From positions 18,139,633 to 18,203,632 of the forward strand of contig NW_022145611.1 of NCBI RefSeq assembly GCF_000002235.5: 64,000 nucleotides of DNA. Direction: 5' to 3'. Source of the DNA: Strongylocentrotus purpuratus. Taxonomy: Eukaryota; Echinodermata; Echinoidea; Camarodonta; Strongylocentrotidae. Under the pieces are notes generated by a model. The model made no database searches and was not told the origin of the DNA. It was given only the letters and a program-made list of their open reading frames with translations. Each line of letters starts with the position of its first letter. Positions within the stretch are counted from its first letter, which is position 1. Shown here piece by piece: positions 23,401 to 34,739 of the stretch. The position numbers and the translations under genes were made by a program.

Positions 23401-26400
23401 TACTAACAGGTATATTGTTGACAAGTAATACATCAAAATATAATGCAGAATAATATTATTTGCTGTCTTTGGTAAAATTAGTTGTCATTTATCTTACGAT
23501 TGTTCAACCTTACAGGCCCATCTTTTTTTAGCACTGTTGAAATATCCATGATAAAACTAGCTGGTTAACATTTCCATATATATGCATTTCTGTGTTTTCC
23601 ATTCAGAGTGCCTCGTGTTACCATAGCAACAGACATTATATGCGGATTTCCACATGAGAGTGAAAAGGTGAGGTATCTTTTCCCATATAGGCCTACAATA
23701 CAATGCTAATATTTCATTGCAAGTATCCAGAATACAGGGCTATATTGCTGCTGAATTCTTCATTGAAGTCTAAAAATTAGTAGTTTTCTTTGTTAATATT
23801 TGAGATACAGTACTATCCCAGTAATTAAAAAGATATGCCAAGTTCTCTAAGCATACATCCTTTTACATGACGTTATAAGAATACAAGTTTGAATGTGTTG
23901 CTTTTCAAGACTTTGAGGAAACTCTGAGCTTGATAGAGTACTGTTCATTCCCAGTATAACATTCCTGGCAAAGCACAGTTTAACACTTTAAAAGCTATCT
24001 AGCTTTGGTCCTTTATAGATTTTTGAGTCATACAGGGTTATGTTACGATTTTATTGCTTCAAGAACCAAAGCTTTGAGAAAACTCAGAGTTTCAGAGATT
24101 AGTTCTGGTTCTCCAGTGTTTTCATCAATCAGTTTTCAATTATATTATTTTATTTTCAATTATTTTATTTTATCTGTTACAATTGTTGCTTTTCAGGACT
24201 TTGAGGAAACTCTGAGTTTGATAGAGGAGTTCAAATTCCCCAGTGTCTTCATCAATCAGTACTTCCCTCGTCCAGGTACACCAGCAGCCAAGTGGCCTCA
24301 AGTCCCAGCGCAAGAGGTAATGGGTCCCCTCTCACAATGAATCTTACAGGCACTTCTACCATATTGTTTATTGAAATTTTATTTTTATTGAAGTCTTTCA
24401 ATCAACATATTTTGTTGTGTGCCTGCCGAAGAACCAGAGCACAAATTTGTTGTCAAATCTTCATAAACAGCTTCTTTTATCTAGACTTCCAAATATTTCA
24501 GTTTTGATGCTGAAGTAATAATCTATCACTGTTAATGATTTGATGATTTTAAGACCGAAATGTTTCACATAGATGTGGTAAAAGAACTGTCAAAACCTTG
24601 GTATGTGTATTTCTGTAAATATACATTTGTTATCTTTGCATCCACATGCATCCTTATGACAAGCAGACAACAATTTGCACATTATATCTATGTACACCTG
24701 AAGTTGCTGTTTTCACTAACTTTATTTTACGTACTTAAGCACATTATAATTTCAACATCTTTGCTATTGAGAATTATTCATCATATGTTATCTGGTATTC
24801 GATGTTCTCACAACAAAGAAAATTATGCAATTAACCCCACTGCACTACTTATAGCTACTTGCGCCCTCTATAAAGCAAACAATGCCTTATCGGTGCCTGT
24901 TGGACCCCAATGATCCCCTTTTTCTTATGTTAATTGAGAGCTGATTTAAAGAGACAACCTCCCATCAGTGACCTTGCAGGGAGGTCTAATGCCCCCTGGC
25001 CAAACTAGTACAGACAGACTATAACAGTTTCTTTGACCAAATGGAATATTTCTTTTTGTTCACAGAAAAAGCGTCGGACCAAAGCTCTGACGGTACTGTT
25101 CAAGAGCTACCAGACATACGATGACAAGGTGGGCGAGAGGTTTGATGTTCTTGTCACAGAGGTGTCACATGACAAGCAGTATCTAGTAGCTCATAACAAG
25201 TTTTATGACCAGGTTGGTATATTTAATCTGAGCTTTCATTCATTGCTCATCTTTTGATGCATTTTCTGTCAGTTTGAAAGTAAACAATGTTTATGCATTG
25301 TTCTTGAATGGCATATGTGTATTCAGTATTTACATGAAATAAAGATATGTGTAGACAAAATGTAATTCAATTCAATTGAGAATATTAGAGGTGATTATAT
25401 TTTAAACTGCAAAAATAGAAAAATTGTGAATTGCACTTTAAAACAGTTCTCTTTTGTCATACTTTCTCTTCCTTGGGGCTATTGTCCAAACAATTTGTTT
25501 TGATAAGGATTCATATATAATTTAGTAATTTTTCATTACACTACAATAAGTAAAAGTCCAAGTTTTTGTATTTCCCAATTCAGTGCATTATTGTCCCATT
25601 TGTTATTGTACCAAGTACTTTTGACAATCAGTCAAAGATATTCAATTCAAAGTTTATTCAACACTCTTCATAAAAACATTTAAAATATACAAATACAGAA
25701 TGGAGTTATCAAAAAATATTTAAAAAAAACACAAGAAAGTGATAACAAATACAATGGCAATTTATAAGAGCATTTGGTATAGGCAGAAAGGAGGGAAGTT
25801 CCTTATATAAAAGCCTACCCCTAAAAACACACATACAGGAAAACGAGAACAAAAGAACAGAACAAAAACAAAGAACATATTAAAACTTACTATCATGCAC
25901 GATCAGAGTATAAAAAAAATTTGCCCATACTATTGATACTGATTATTATACTTGTTTAACAGAAATTGTTTATATTTAATTTTAAAAAGATTGAGAGTTT
26001 CGCATTTTTTAATTTCCTGAGGTATACTATTCCATATTAATGGTCCTTTAAAAAATAGTGAATTTTCATACAAGTCATTCTAATATGTGTTCCTGACTGG
26101 TGAAAAATCTTTAATTTTTTAGTTGGATTTAAACGCAGCTTTTTATGCAATAGACCCCCTTATTTTCTTTGCTTTCCTTTGCTGCAGGTGCTGGTGCCTC
26201 ATAACAAGGAGTATCTGGGTAGGATATTGAAAGTAGAGATAGATTCGGTTGGAAAGCATTTCTTGATGGGTAGAGTTCTGGATGTCGGGCCTGCTCGAAG
26301 TATCCCTGTACAGAACCAACAAGCAGGATCAATACACAGAGCTTCAGCGAAGGTATGTACTATATTATTTACATTGATGTGTTTTATGTATGCAATGCAG

Positions 26401-26985
26401 TAGTACATAAGTTTGAGGGGGAACATTCATGCAGCTATAGTCACTCTATTCAACTATATGCTGGATGTTACACTGACATCATAAGATCAATTAAATCTCA
26501 ACCAAATTTAAGGACCCATGTTTGTAGTGTATGTTTTCAGGTAGGTTCTCCTATTCAAGGCCGTCTGTACTAGTTTGGCCAGGAGGGATTAGACCACCCA
26601 GGTTGGTCACTGACAGATGGCTAAAGATCTCATCAACTCAGCTCTCAATTAACATAAGAAAAAGAGGATCATGGGGGACCATCAGCCACTGATTAGGCAT
26701 TGTTTGCTATATAGAGGGCACAAGTAGCTATAAGTAGTGCAGTGGCGCTTTAAGCTAAGATTTATTTCCCTATCATAAAGTTTATTTTCTAGTATATTTC
26801 CTTCTGGAATTCTTTCTTTAACACTACATTCTTTATTATGCCTTTTGATGCAGAAGCTGTCTTCCAGAGAATCATCATCACCAATCAAAGCACCTTTGCC
26901 CTGGGTATCAATCATCATGGCTGTTCTTATTGCAGTTGCCTTCCTGGATGTGTGCAGGATAGCGTATCAGCATCTCACAAGATAG
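18858..26985 (+). CDS. CDKAL1: CDKAL1, threonylcarbamoyladenosine tRNA methylthiotransferase (12 coding exons)
   Basis: Twelve exons join in frame to 1671 nt (556 aa; vertebrate CDKAL1 is about 579): 18858-19021, 19544-19656, 20200-20430, 21023-21143, 21664-21767, 22466-22632, 22910-23055, 23607-23667, 24197-24316, 25066-25212, 26188-26352 and 26854-26985. The enzyme uses two iron-sulfur clusters and S-adenosylmethionine to turn t6A into ms2t6A at position 37 of tRNA-Lys(UUU), which helps accurate decoding. An N-terminal methylthiotransferase domain has Cys70, Cys106 and Cys135. The radical SAM motif CxxxCxxC is Cys211, Cys215 and Cys218. A TRAM domain and a C-terminal membrane anchor follow, the latter fitting the known location on the endoplasmic reticulum. 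All key cysteines are present and no frame is broken. The start at MPSASEIG matches the family N-terminus. Confidence 0.96.
20027..20170. repeat. GAT/AAT-rich simple repeat in CDKAL1 intron 2
   Basis: An impure trinucleotide stretch (GATGATGATAATGATGAT type) ends about 30 bp before the exon 3 acceptor. Confidence 0.75.
20560..20710 (-). mobile_element. SINE with pol III promoter-like head
   Basis: Read on the minus strand, the head is GTGGCGTGCGCCTGTAATCC (within 20675-20703). A B-box-like GGTTCGAAACT follows, then a body with CGTCTTTCGGATGGTGACG and GGTCGGTCCCC. The body is typical of tRNA-type SINEs of marine animals. The head resembles the 5' Alu domain of 7SL RNA. It lies in CDKAL1 intron 3, antisense to the gene. 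Confidence 0.5.
21023..22632 (+). CDS. CDKAL1: CDKAL1 exons 4-6: radical SAM core, first part
   Basis: Exons 21023-21143, 21664-21767 and 22466-22632 (residues about 170-300). The radical SAM cluster motif [15 protein letters not shown] is split from its glycine at the exon 4/5 junction. It is followed by [14 protein letters not shown] and [13 protein letters not shown], which are near-identical across CDKAL1 proteins. Confidence 0.95.
22910..24316 (+). CDS. CDKAL1: CDKAL1 exons 7-9: radical SAM core, second part
   Basis: Exons 22910-23055, 23607-23667 and 24197-24316 (residues 301-409). Conserved blocks are [36 protein letters not shown] and [10 protein letters not shown]. Exon 9 is preceded in intron 8 by two decayed copies of itself (23898-23957 and 24053-24136). 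Confidence 0.95.
23898..23957 (+). pseudogene. Decayed copy A of CDKAL1 exon 9
   Basis: The stretch reads like the exon 9 acceptor and first codons (TTGCTTTTCAAGACTTTGAG, then GAAACTCTGAGCTTGATAGAG). The acceptor is altered from TTTCAGGAC to TTTCAAGAC, and the frame ends in TAA after CCAGTA. It cannot serve as an exon. Confidence 0.8.
24053..24136 (+). pseudogene. Decayed copy B of CDKAL1 exon 9
   Basis: It matches the same exon more loosely: CTTTGAGAAAACTCAGAGTTT, then TCCAGTGTTTTCATCAATCA, against CCAGTGTCTTCATCAATCAG in the real exon. The original frame reaches TAG after AGAGAT. It lies about 60 bp upstream of the real exon 9. Confidence 0.75.
24831..25022 (-). mobile_element. TTAA-flanked dispersed repeat, copy 1
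   Basis: About 190 bp, inverse orientation to the copies at 26555 and 44453. Shared blocks include GTCTGTACTAGTTTGGCCAG, CTCAATTAACATAAGAAAAA and GCAAGTAGCTATAAGTAGTG. It ends about 43 bp before the CDKAL1 exon 10 acceptor. Confidence 0.7.
25066..26985 (+). CDS. CDKAL1: CDKAL1 exons 10-12: TRAM domain and tail anchor
   Basis: Exons 25066-25212, 26188-26352 and 26854-26985 (residues 410-556). The TRAM region (about 430-495, [10 protein letters not shown] to [18 protein letters not shown]) helps bind tRNA. The last exon is mostly a serine-rich linker plus a hydrophobic helix (about 529-546, [15 protein letters not shown]) ending in HLTR, a tail anchor. Intron 10 carries a LINE fragment, and the last exon is followed by decayed copies of itself. 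Confidence 0.93.
25640..26120 (-). mobile_element. LINE 3' fragment in CDKAL1 intron 10
   Basis: Minus-strand translation of 26060 to about 25940 gives [20 protein letters not shown], a stretch ending in [10 protein letters not shown]. This is the C-terminal signature of CR1/L2-like LINE polyproteins (WNSLPxEI...F+xxLKxYLL). A non-coding 3' tail runs down to about 25640. Only this 3' end was inserted or kept. Confidence 0.75.
26555..26752 (+). mobile_element. TTAA-flanked dispersed repeat, copy 2
   Basis: A plus-oriented copy in CDKAL1 intron 11 with the same shared blocks as the copies at 24831 and 44453. It ends at GGCGCTTTAA. Confidence 0.75.
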
Positions 26986-26995
26986 CATGCTTTAT

Positions 26996-27238
26996 GGACA
27001 CGGACATTAATCATCATGGCTGTTCTTGTTTGAACCATCTTCCTGGATGCCATGGCCATTGATATTATCAATCATCATGTTGCTATCGTCTATCTGGATA
27101 TGTGCAAGATGACAACAACAACTTGTCTTCAGGTAGCAAGTGCAGTGGACAGTGATCACTGCATTTGTCTTCCTCAATGTGTGCATATCATATAGCATAT
27201 AGCATATCAACATATCTCAAGATAGCAAATGCCGAGAG
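26996..27238 (+). pseudogene. Decayed tandem copies of the CDKAL1 last exon
   Basis: Three partial copies follow the stop. 27003-27055 has TTAATCATCATGGCTGTTCT and CTTCCTGGATGC. 27062-27112 has TCAATCATCATG and ATCTGGATATGTGCAAGAT. 27150-27238 has TTTGTCTTCCTCAATGTGTG and CATATCTCAAGATAGCAAAT. Each aligns to the anchor-coding part of the last exon (ATCAATCATCATGGCTGTTC ... CTTCCTGGATGTGTGCAGGA ... CATCTCACAAGATAGCAT). None keeps an open frame. Confidence 0.75.
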
Positions 27239-30200
27239 GCCAATGACTTAACATGAATTTTGACTTGCCCAACCAGACAAGACTGTGGTACTGGATGTGC
27301 AGGCAATGTTGAAATGGTTGGTTTCTAAGTTGTGCTGGCTCGGAACAAATGCCTGCAGAGAGGCATAATATCTGCATGCTCATGGTGTATATGGTGTGAA
27401 TAGGTAACTGGTCAGAAGAGGTTCCTGGTCCGGTCTCCCACTCAGTGTTCTTTAGGGTAGGCGTATGCATGTTCCCTCCCTTTGAAAGCACCTCCCTAAG
27501 TCTGGTGTGTAAAGTCAATACGGTTCGATTTTTTGTGTATTACGAGCTGGACTTTCTTGCATGAAAGTACCCCTTTACCAGAGATGTTGGGAACATGAAT
27601 GCGGTCCATCCGTTCCCGGAGTGGGGGGGGGGGGGGGGAGGGCGTGGTTCCTGGAATGCTTTATTATATAGTGCAGCTTTGCTAAAGCCACCCAGTATTT
27701 CTAAAGCTTATTGTGACTTTTCTATGATATGCCTTAAATAGAATACAACATGTTTTTATGTGGTTGAAGTCAGCACATGGACACTGCACCAATAGTTGTT
27801 TAATTGGGCATGAAGTTATGAGGAAGACGACCAGTATCAAAATAATTGGGCTGGAAAATGTGCTACAAGCCAGCTAGCAGACTGTAGAGTGCAATATAAA
27901 AGGTTCAAATCATGCTACTGACCTACACAAGGATTAGTCTCTATATTAGTCTGTTTACAGACTGTCAATAAATGGATGGACTTTGATATAATTTGTTCAA
28001 ATTTCAAGATTTTGCCACCTGTGTTGCTACCACTTTAATATACCACTTAAGTCTCATAATGCTCACTCTGACTTGAACATACGTTTGAGTGGAATTTTTA
28101 TTTTACAATTTGCATTATGACCCGTATGTTATATATTTAGATTGTAAATAAATCATATATTCTTTAGATTTTTGACATAGCATAATGTGTAAACACTGAC
28201 CTAGTTTCATTTCATACTGTGGCTGGTCTGGTGGATTGCTGTGTGGGAAACAATAAAAGTAGTTTGCTCACTTCTTGATAACTGACTTCCTATTAATGGC
28301 AGCAAGTGAGAAGGCTGTTACCATGTGAGGGCCTTGTCTATCATAAAATTCTTGCTCATCTGCTCTTTCACTTCTGTAACAATGGTCATAACGTTCAGTA
28401 TTTATTTAAAGTAAGCCCAATTGCTCACTTTATCATTTCTTTCATTTGCAATTTCATGTACTGTTTATTAAACATACATATCAGAAGGATCAATATATTT
28501 ACTGGACTTTGCTGTTGCTGGGCTATGTCATTCCCCCCCCCCCCCCTTGAGCTTAATGCATAAGGAAATTGTACCCTAGACTTGTTTTAAGGCTCTCCTT
28601 GAGTATGATTCAAAGGGAATCATTAGCAGCACAGAGTATTGCCAGTAACGGTATTTTAAAACTAATTTTACAGGATATTTATATTTTGATTTTGTTTTAT
28701 GAAGCCTGTATTGTTGACATTTTTGCAATGCTCATACATGTTGAACAGCTTAAGTCACAATTTGTTTATCTACTCATTCACTGGGGAATAAACACTTGGT
28801 TGATAAACTGAAGGAATACTTTGTCTTCTGTGTCATTTGTGATTTGTATCATTTAAGAAATGTTGATTCAACATAAACTGATTTTAAGCTATTAGAATAT
28901 GAATTTACTTTGATGAAGTTGATACCTTGTACAAGTGGACAGTGGACTTTTTTAAACATATAACTCATGTAAGTAATTAGGAAGCTACAACAACAAAAAG
29001 AGTTTATTTTGACCACATTGCACCTATCGGTACCCTTCTTCTGTTCTTTGAGGTTGGTGTTTGCAATTGAAACATCCTATATATGAGTACCGGTATGATA
29101 ATAAGGTAACTTAGGAGAATATAGTGGCACAAAAAGGTGCATCTAGAACACAAAAGACATAATAGTTGTCGGTTAATTAGAAGTCATAATTGAAGTTTTG
29201 ATGATATTTTGGACTATTCAGTTAGTTTTTCTAGTTTTTTTAATACACTTTTAAACCAGTTCCATGTCCCAATGTTTTGTTTATTTTCTCTATGCCATAC
29301 AATTATGATTTTCTGCATAATTGTGCATTTTCCGTTTTTAGACTCTTCTTTTCACGCCAAAACATTTTGTTAAGCTTCCTAAATCATTATCGTGTCTGTA
29401 ACTCCATGCCCACAGCTTTTAGAAATGTCTCTCATTAAAAGCAATTATTCATTTAACAAAAATCCTTAAATTGTGTAAAATACGAGGAAACCTCCCTTTT
29501 ATGGAATTTGCAGTTTGAAAATGCATGGTGACCTGGAGTTGAAATTTTATGAATCTTTATTTTGATGTTAGTAGTCACACATTGTTTTGTATTAGGGCAT
29601 ATTTCTTTAAAAAGAAAAGAATTTGTTGTTGATATTTCATCTTTATTAGAAGGAAGTTGAGCTGAAGGGATGATGAGGAGCGGGAGAGGAAGAAAGAGAG
29701 AGGAAGAAAGCAGGAGAGGGAGAGAGAGGGGAGAGAAAAAGAGAGAGAAGGAAAAAAAGGAGTGAGAGAGAGAGGGAGAGAGAGTGAGGTAGAGAAGAGA
29801 GAGGGAAAGGGGAGAGATAGAGTGGGAAAAGGGAAACCTTATTCTAGGTCAGGGCTTCTCCAAGTCCGGACCGGCTGGTAGGCTCTGCTTTTTTTGTTTA
29901 ATTGTAACTCTTTTTTCCTTGGGTCACGTCAGACATAGACCCAAAACAAGCTTAATTTTCTTCAGTATTACAACTATCAGTACTGTAAATATTAGGAGTA
30001 GATTGTGTCTGAAACAAAATTGAATAATGTTTGAGATGTGTACGGCTTTTCAGCAATTAATAGTACATTGTTCTAATTCATTTTAAGTACATGTATACGA
30101 ATGGTGCAAAGAATTTTGGCGCGAATATGGCATCCCATGCTTCGTACCTTCATGGCCTTCAGATCCTGACCGTCAGCGAAAATGTTTGACCCTGTTCTAA

Positions 30201-30900
30201 GGTATCTACACAGGCATGTCTACATGATTAGTTAAGGTACAGACCCTGTCAATCTTTATCAGAGAAAGAAACTAAAATGTTCCAGTTAAAAGTGGTTGAA
30301 CTGCATCATTTGGGAATTGAAATCTATCTCACACTCGATCAAACGTTAAAACCTGACAAAATTGACAAATAAATCAACTTGACTGTGAGTGCGCTGCACA
30401 AGGGAGGGCGGATATAGCAATTAAAGAATTTGATAACAAATATATTACCAGGTGCTTGTTTTTATTGATAATATTTATAGGCCAAATCACAAATTCATAT
30501 ACAATTTTCGACCAACGTACCCCTCCCAAATTGTTTTACATAAATTGTTCATAAATATAGATACACACTTTGTTGTTAATTAGTCTGTTATCGACCCTTC
30601 TTCTGGTAGTGTTGCCATGATATGAAAGATTATGTTCCCCTCGCCCGCCCCCCCCCCCCACCCACCCCCCTCAAACAGTGATGACAGTAATGATAACATG
30701 AATGAATACAAAATACAAACAGAAGAGTGTCATCTTTTAAAAAAACATACAAATCCTCCAAAGACGCATTTTTAGTTTAGTTAATTACAGTAGTACGAAG
30801 AACATCATTTTATGAAGCAAGAAAAGGAACATGACATCCTCTCGTGCAGACTAACGGTAACAAACAAAACCAGGACTTCTTGAGCTTATCCCCCGGGCTG
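27239..30900 (+). other. CDKAL1 3' untranslated region and spacer
   Basis: Candidate AATAAA signals lie at about 28147 and 28252. Poly-G and poly-C runs lie near 27624-27638, 28533-28546 and 30650-30668. A purine-rich GA block spans 29655-29835. I see no further gene in this spacer. Confidence 0.5.
29655..29835. repeat. Polypurine GA-rich tract
   Basis: About 180 bp of nearly pure purine (GAGAGAGGAAG type). Such tracts can form triplex DNA; nothing else marks the site. Confidence 0.85.
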
Positions 30901-30975
30901 ATCCCATTCATTGAAGTGTTCTTTTCAAATCATCATCGAGCTACGCTTGGGTGCACGGCCTATTCAATGACCCCT

Positions 30976-30985
30976 GTCACGTGAC
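30976..30985. promoter_or_regulatory. GTCACGTGAC palindrome, possible promoter element
   Basis: GTCACGTGAC is a perfect E-box palindrome of the USF/TFEB (CLEAR) type, in sequence richer in G and C than its surroundings. A strong donor-like GTAAGT lies downstream at 31156. The NIN/NINL gene needs an upstream untranslated exon, because its start exon has an acceptor at about 40423. This could be its promoter, but it is 9 kb away and unproven. Confidence 0.35.
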
Positions 30986-31319
30986 CTATGCCAACAACAA
31001 TATCTACAGACGCTATGAATCATCCAACCAATGGACATACCACGACTGCGACAGTCTGAGCAGTAAAATACTAGGAAACATGGAAAACTTGCTATATGAA
31101 TGAACAAAAAACGCCAAATTACCGTGGATTGAAACAACAATAATCCAGCTGTGTGGTAAGTTTTGTAAATTATGCTATTTTAACTTGTTTTTGCAGTGTG
31201 TAAACTGTGTGAATTTTCTCCGATAACAGCGGACTTGAGCGATTAACCATTGCAATGTGTGCGGTACGAGTGAGGCATACAGTAGAGCGGTTTGGCCTGT
31301 GACCACCACCAAGGCATCG

Positions 31320-32400
31320 ATTGATTGATTGATTTTTATTCGACAAGCTTCCAACATACAACAATATACAATAATAACAGATCAAAAAAAGTCAGCTTGA
31401 ACAGGATAACCCACGAAAGCTCGAGAGCTTATTTCCAGTGGGGTCCCTTACAGACATGTATAAAATTAATAAGTTAAAATAGTAATATTTACAGACAGAT
31501 AAGAAAATTAAAAGAACTACTTATTAAAGATAATAATAACAACATTTAAACTGATGATAGAAATGATATTAAGTACAAGAAGAAAAAGAAGAAGGAGAAG
31601 AAGAAAAAGAGGAGAAGGAAGAAGAGGAAAATAATGATGAATTTGTAGAAATTCTATAACGTACGAAAACATAAGTATATACAACATGAAAAAGTATGAA
31701 CCGACAGAAGAATAAAAATTTCAATCATATAACATGTCATTCACTTCTCTTCTCTGACTGTCAAGTATTAGGTATTCCTTTAATTTCCTCTTAAAATGAT
31801 CATAGTTTCCTATTTCTTTTACACCATTGGGAAGGGAATTCCAATGTTTTATGGCATTGTAATAAAACGAATTTCCAATACTACCTACTCTTTCAGGTAA
31901 GTTAAAGTTGAATCGTCTATTTCTTGTATTATAATCATGTACGTCAGTAACAAGATCGAAGTTGGATCGAATATAATGATTCGACCTAGTATGGTATATT
32001 TTATGCACATGATGCAATACGAGTTGTTTTGATCTTTGGTCGACTTCAAGAAAACCAGCTTTAGAAAGTTCGCTGTAGCCAACATGAGTTCTTGGACCAG
32101 AACAGTTGATAAATCTCACCATTTTGTTCTGTATAATCTTCAACTTCTTTTGATCTGACTTGTTTATGTTACTATACCATGCAGGGTTAGCATAGTCAAA
32201 TAAACATTGAATAAGAGCAAAACAGAGTGTACGTCTTGCTTTTAAATCCATACAACTTTGATATCTGTACAAAAATTTCAGACGAGAATTTGCTTTTTTT
32301 ACAACTGATTCTACTAAAGAATCGGCATGTTCTCCATCGATTATTTTTAGTGCATAATGATAATGTATTGTAAATCTACTGTACTCCCATGACCAGGCCA
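31320..32400 (-). mobile_element. LINE, 3' part only (C-terminus of reverse transcriptase ORF and 3' UTR)
   Basis: A minus-strand open frame at 31721-32401 (226 aa) encodes the end of a CR1-like polyprotein: RTLCFALIQCLFDYANPAWY, the HDYNTRNRRF motif and HWNSLPNGVKEI. About 390 bp of 3' UTR follow, down to a (TGAT)n tail at about 31317-31334. The catalytic part is missing, so this is a 5'-truncated insertion. CCAAGG stands at both borders (about 31311 and 32398) and may be the target-site duplication. Confidence 0.85.
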
Positions 32401-33129
32401 AGGTTTAAGGGTTGGACACAGAAAAATCTAGTCTATTTCGTCGGGGGGTAATTTCTGCTGAGAGTGAGACTAGACATGAGTGCTTTGGATACAGAGATGA
32501 TATTCACAACATAAAAGTAGACTCTACACCACATTTCCATTTATTTCACCCCAACATAAATGATGAATGACTCCAAGTGAACATTTATAAAGAGAGTGCG
32601 GTACACTGATAGTATTTTCAGTAACTTTTAATTGAATATTGATGTAATTTGAAAAGTTTTGTAAAAATGAAAAAAGTTGACCCAGCAATTAATTGGCCAA
32701 TATCAAAAATTGCTCAAGTCTGTATTCTATTAATGTGTTGGACTTGAACTTTGAAGTAATGCTGATAAATATAGAGTGAATCAAATCCTAACAATAAAAT
32801 TCTCTTTTGAAGTATACAGAACCTAATTCTGGTTTCCTTCCTTCAATACTGAAAACATTCTCGTCTGAGAAATGGTATTTTGTTTCGGAATAATTCATTT
32901 GTACCTCAGTGTAGTTTTTTGTGTAGCATCTCCCAATACATTGATTTTAAGTTTGGTCATGTGTCTTTTTGGGGGCTTCCATGAAGCATGAAGCACATAA
33001 TTGTTATTGATTTTATTTCCTTGATTCATACACCAAGTTATGCCTGGGGCATGTGTTAAAAGATGGACTGAATACTTGCATAGAGTCAAAGGTATTATTG
33101 GTGGAAAGACTCTATCTGCATAAAAAATG

Positions 33130-33497
33130 AAAAAAGGACAGGGAATTAGGCAAGCGCAGATCGAGGGAAGGCCCAGCAGGCCTTGGACCCTCCACCCCCA
33201 CCCCCCCCCCCCATTGCAAAAAAGAGAGAGAGAGAGAAGGAAAAGAAGGAAACGGAAAAGAGGAGAGAAAGGGGAAGAAAAGAAATATAAGAAAATGAGG
33301 AGATCAGGGGAGGGGGGGGGGGCAAAAGGGCCTTGACCCCAGGCTGTTACATCCCCCTCCCCCCCCCCCCCATCAAAAAAATAAGAGAGAAGGAAGGAAA
33401 GGGAAAGAAAAATGTAACAGAGGAGATAAAGGGAAGAAAATAAAGAAGAAAAGAAGGGGGATATCAGTTGCAGTTTTTCCGGCAACAAGATGTGGAT

Positions 33498-33530
<33 letters not shown>

Positions 33531-33965
33531 AAAGGCCCTTGCCAAAAAGAAGACAGAGAAGGAAGGAAATGGGAAAGAGGAGAGCTAAAGAGGCCAAGCA
33601 AAGGGTGAAAAGATGGGGATATCAGTTGCGATTAATCTTGCCAACAACGCTAGGATCGGGGGGCGAAAGGCCCTTGCCGTCCCCCAAGCAAACCTTAAAG
33701 AGAGAGAAGGAAGGGAAGGGAAAGAGGAAAGAAAGAAAAAAAAAGGAAGGAAATCGGGGGGGGGGGGGGCAGTTGCCCCCTCCCTGAAATAAAATTTGAT
33801 CATGGTTTATTTCTAATGATTTACAAATGTTGCTGAGATGACATATTTTTCAAAAAATATTTCTCAATATTTAGTAAGTTATACTTTTGTTTGCGTTTTT
33901 TTGAAAATGACAAATTCCTTTATTTACAGTCAGGCAAGAAATCTGCTTAATTAGAGGCCTACGTG
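33130..33965 (+). mobile_element. Minisatellite-bearing repetitive element, copy 2
   Basis: It has the same order of parts as 6280-7230: tandem units with GGCCCTTGCC, AG-rich blocks, GATATCAGTTGCGATTAAT and GGATCGGGGG, then the unique tail with GATTTACAAATGTTGCTGA and CAGTCAGGCAAGAAAT. G-runs lie at about 33499-33528 and 33757-33769. The open frames within it are sequence-bias artefacts. Confidence 0.65.
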
Positions 33966-33992
33966 TCAGGGCCCACAGAACGGCAGGGCTCA

Positions 33993-33998
<6 letters not shown>

Positions 33999-34023
<25 letters not shown>
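33999..34023. repeat. Poly-C run
   Basis: About 25 consecutive C bases. Several runs of this type occur in the window and are likely unstable. Confidence 0.9.
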
Positions 34024-34739
34024 ACTTTTTTGAAAAAGTATATTAAAGAAATATAGACAGAAAGACCTACATATATTATGTAGACAACTGTGACAACAGG
34101 GCCAGATATACAGCATAATTTAACCCCATTTAACCCTACCCATTTACCCTCCAACTGATAATTTGGCCCCGCGTGTGAATATGGCATCACATTTAGTTTA
34201 GATGCAGTCTCCTCCAAATATACCTTACCAACAGTTTTTATGACAGTTAGCACAACTTATCCCCTCCTCACCAACATTTCTTGTGACTCATGCATAAACA
34301 TGACGAGTTGATAAATAATCATTGCCTGAACAATTGATTTCCCACCATGCATCTTAATATATGCACAATCAGTGAAGTTCTATCAATCACTTTTCAATGT
34401 GTGAGTAGATAAAAGACTTTTCAGCTGTTCCTCTATTTAAATACTCAAAGAATGATACTGGCAAGACTTGGGCATGCTTGATTTGGTAATGGCATTCTAA
34501 TGTCTTGGAGTGTACTTGTTATGGAAATCCTCTGCTACTGGATTGAAATGCATGAATCAACCATCTCTACATTAAGCAACTGTTTTCTTGCATACAATGG
34601 CTGTTGCTATTCTGAGAAAAACGAGACCATCTTTATCCAGCACGATATACACAGAAAGCACTTTTTTGCTTTAACGTTGATTTCCAACGGTTCTGGTTGA
34701 AACAAGATTATTTCTAAAATTTCAACTATCCAGAAGAAT

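Noticed and set aside
31317..32403. CCAAGG as target-site duplication of the LINE at 31320-32400
   Set aside because: Six bases could match by chance; it is kept only as a remark, not as a feature.
33999..34253. Glycine-rich minus-strand frames around the poly-C run
   Set aside because: The glycine run is the translated poly-C tract and no conserved sequence borders it.
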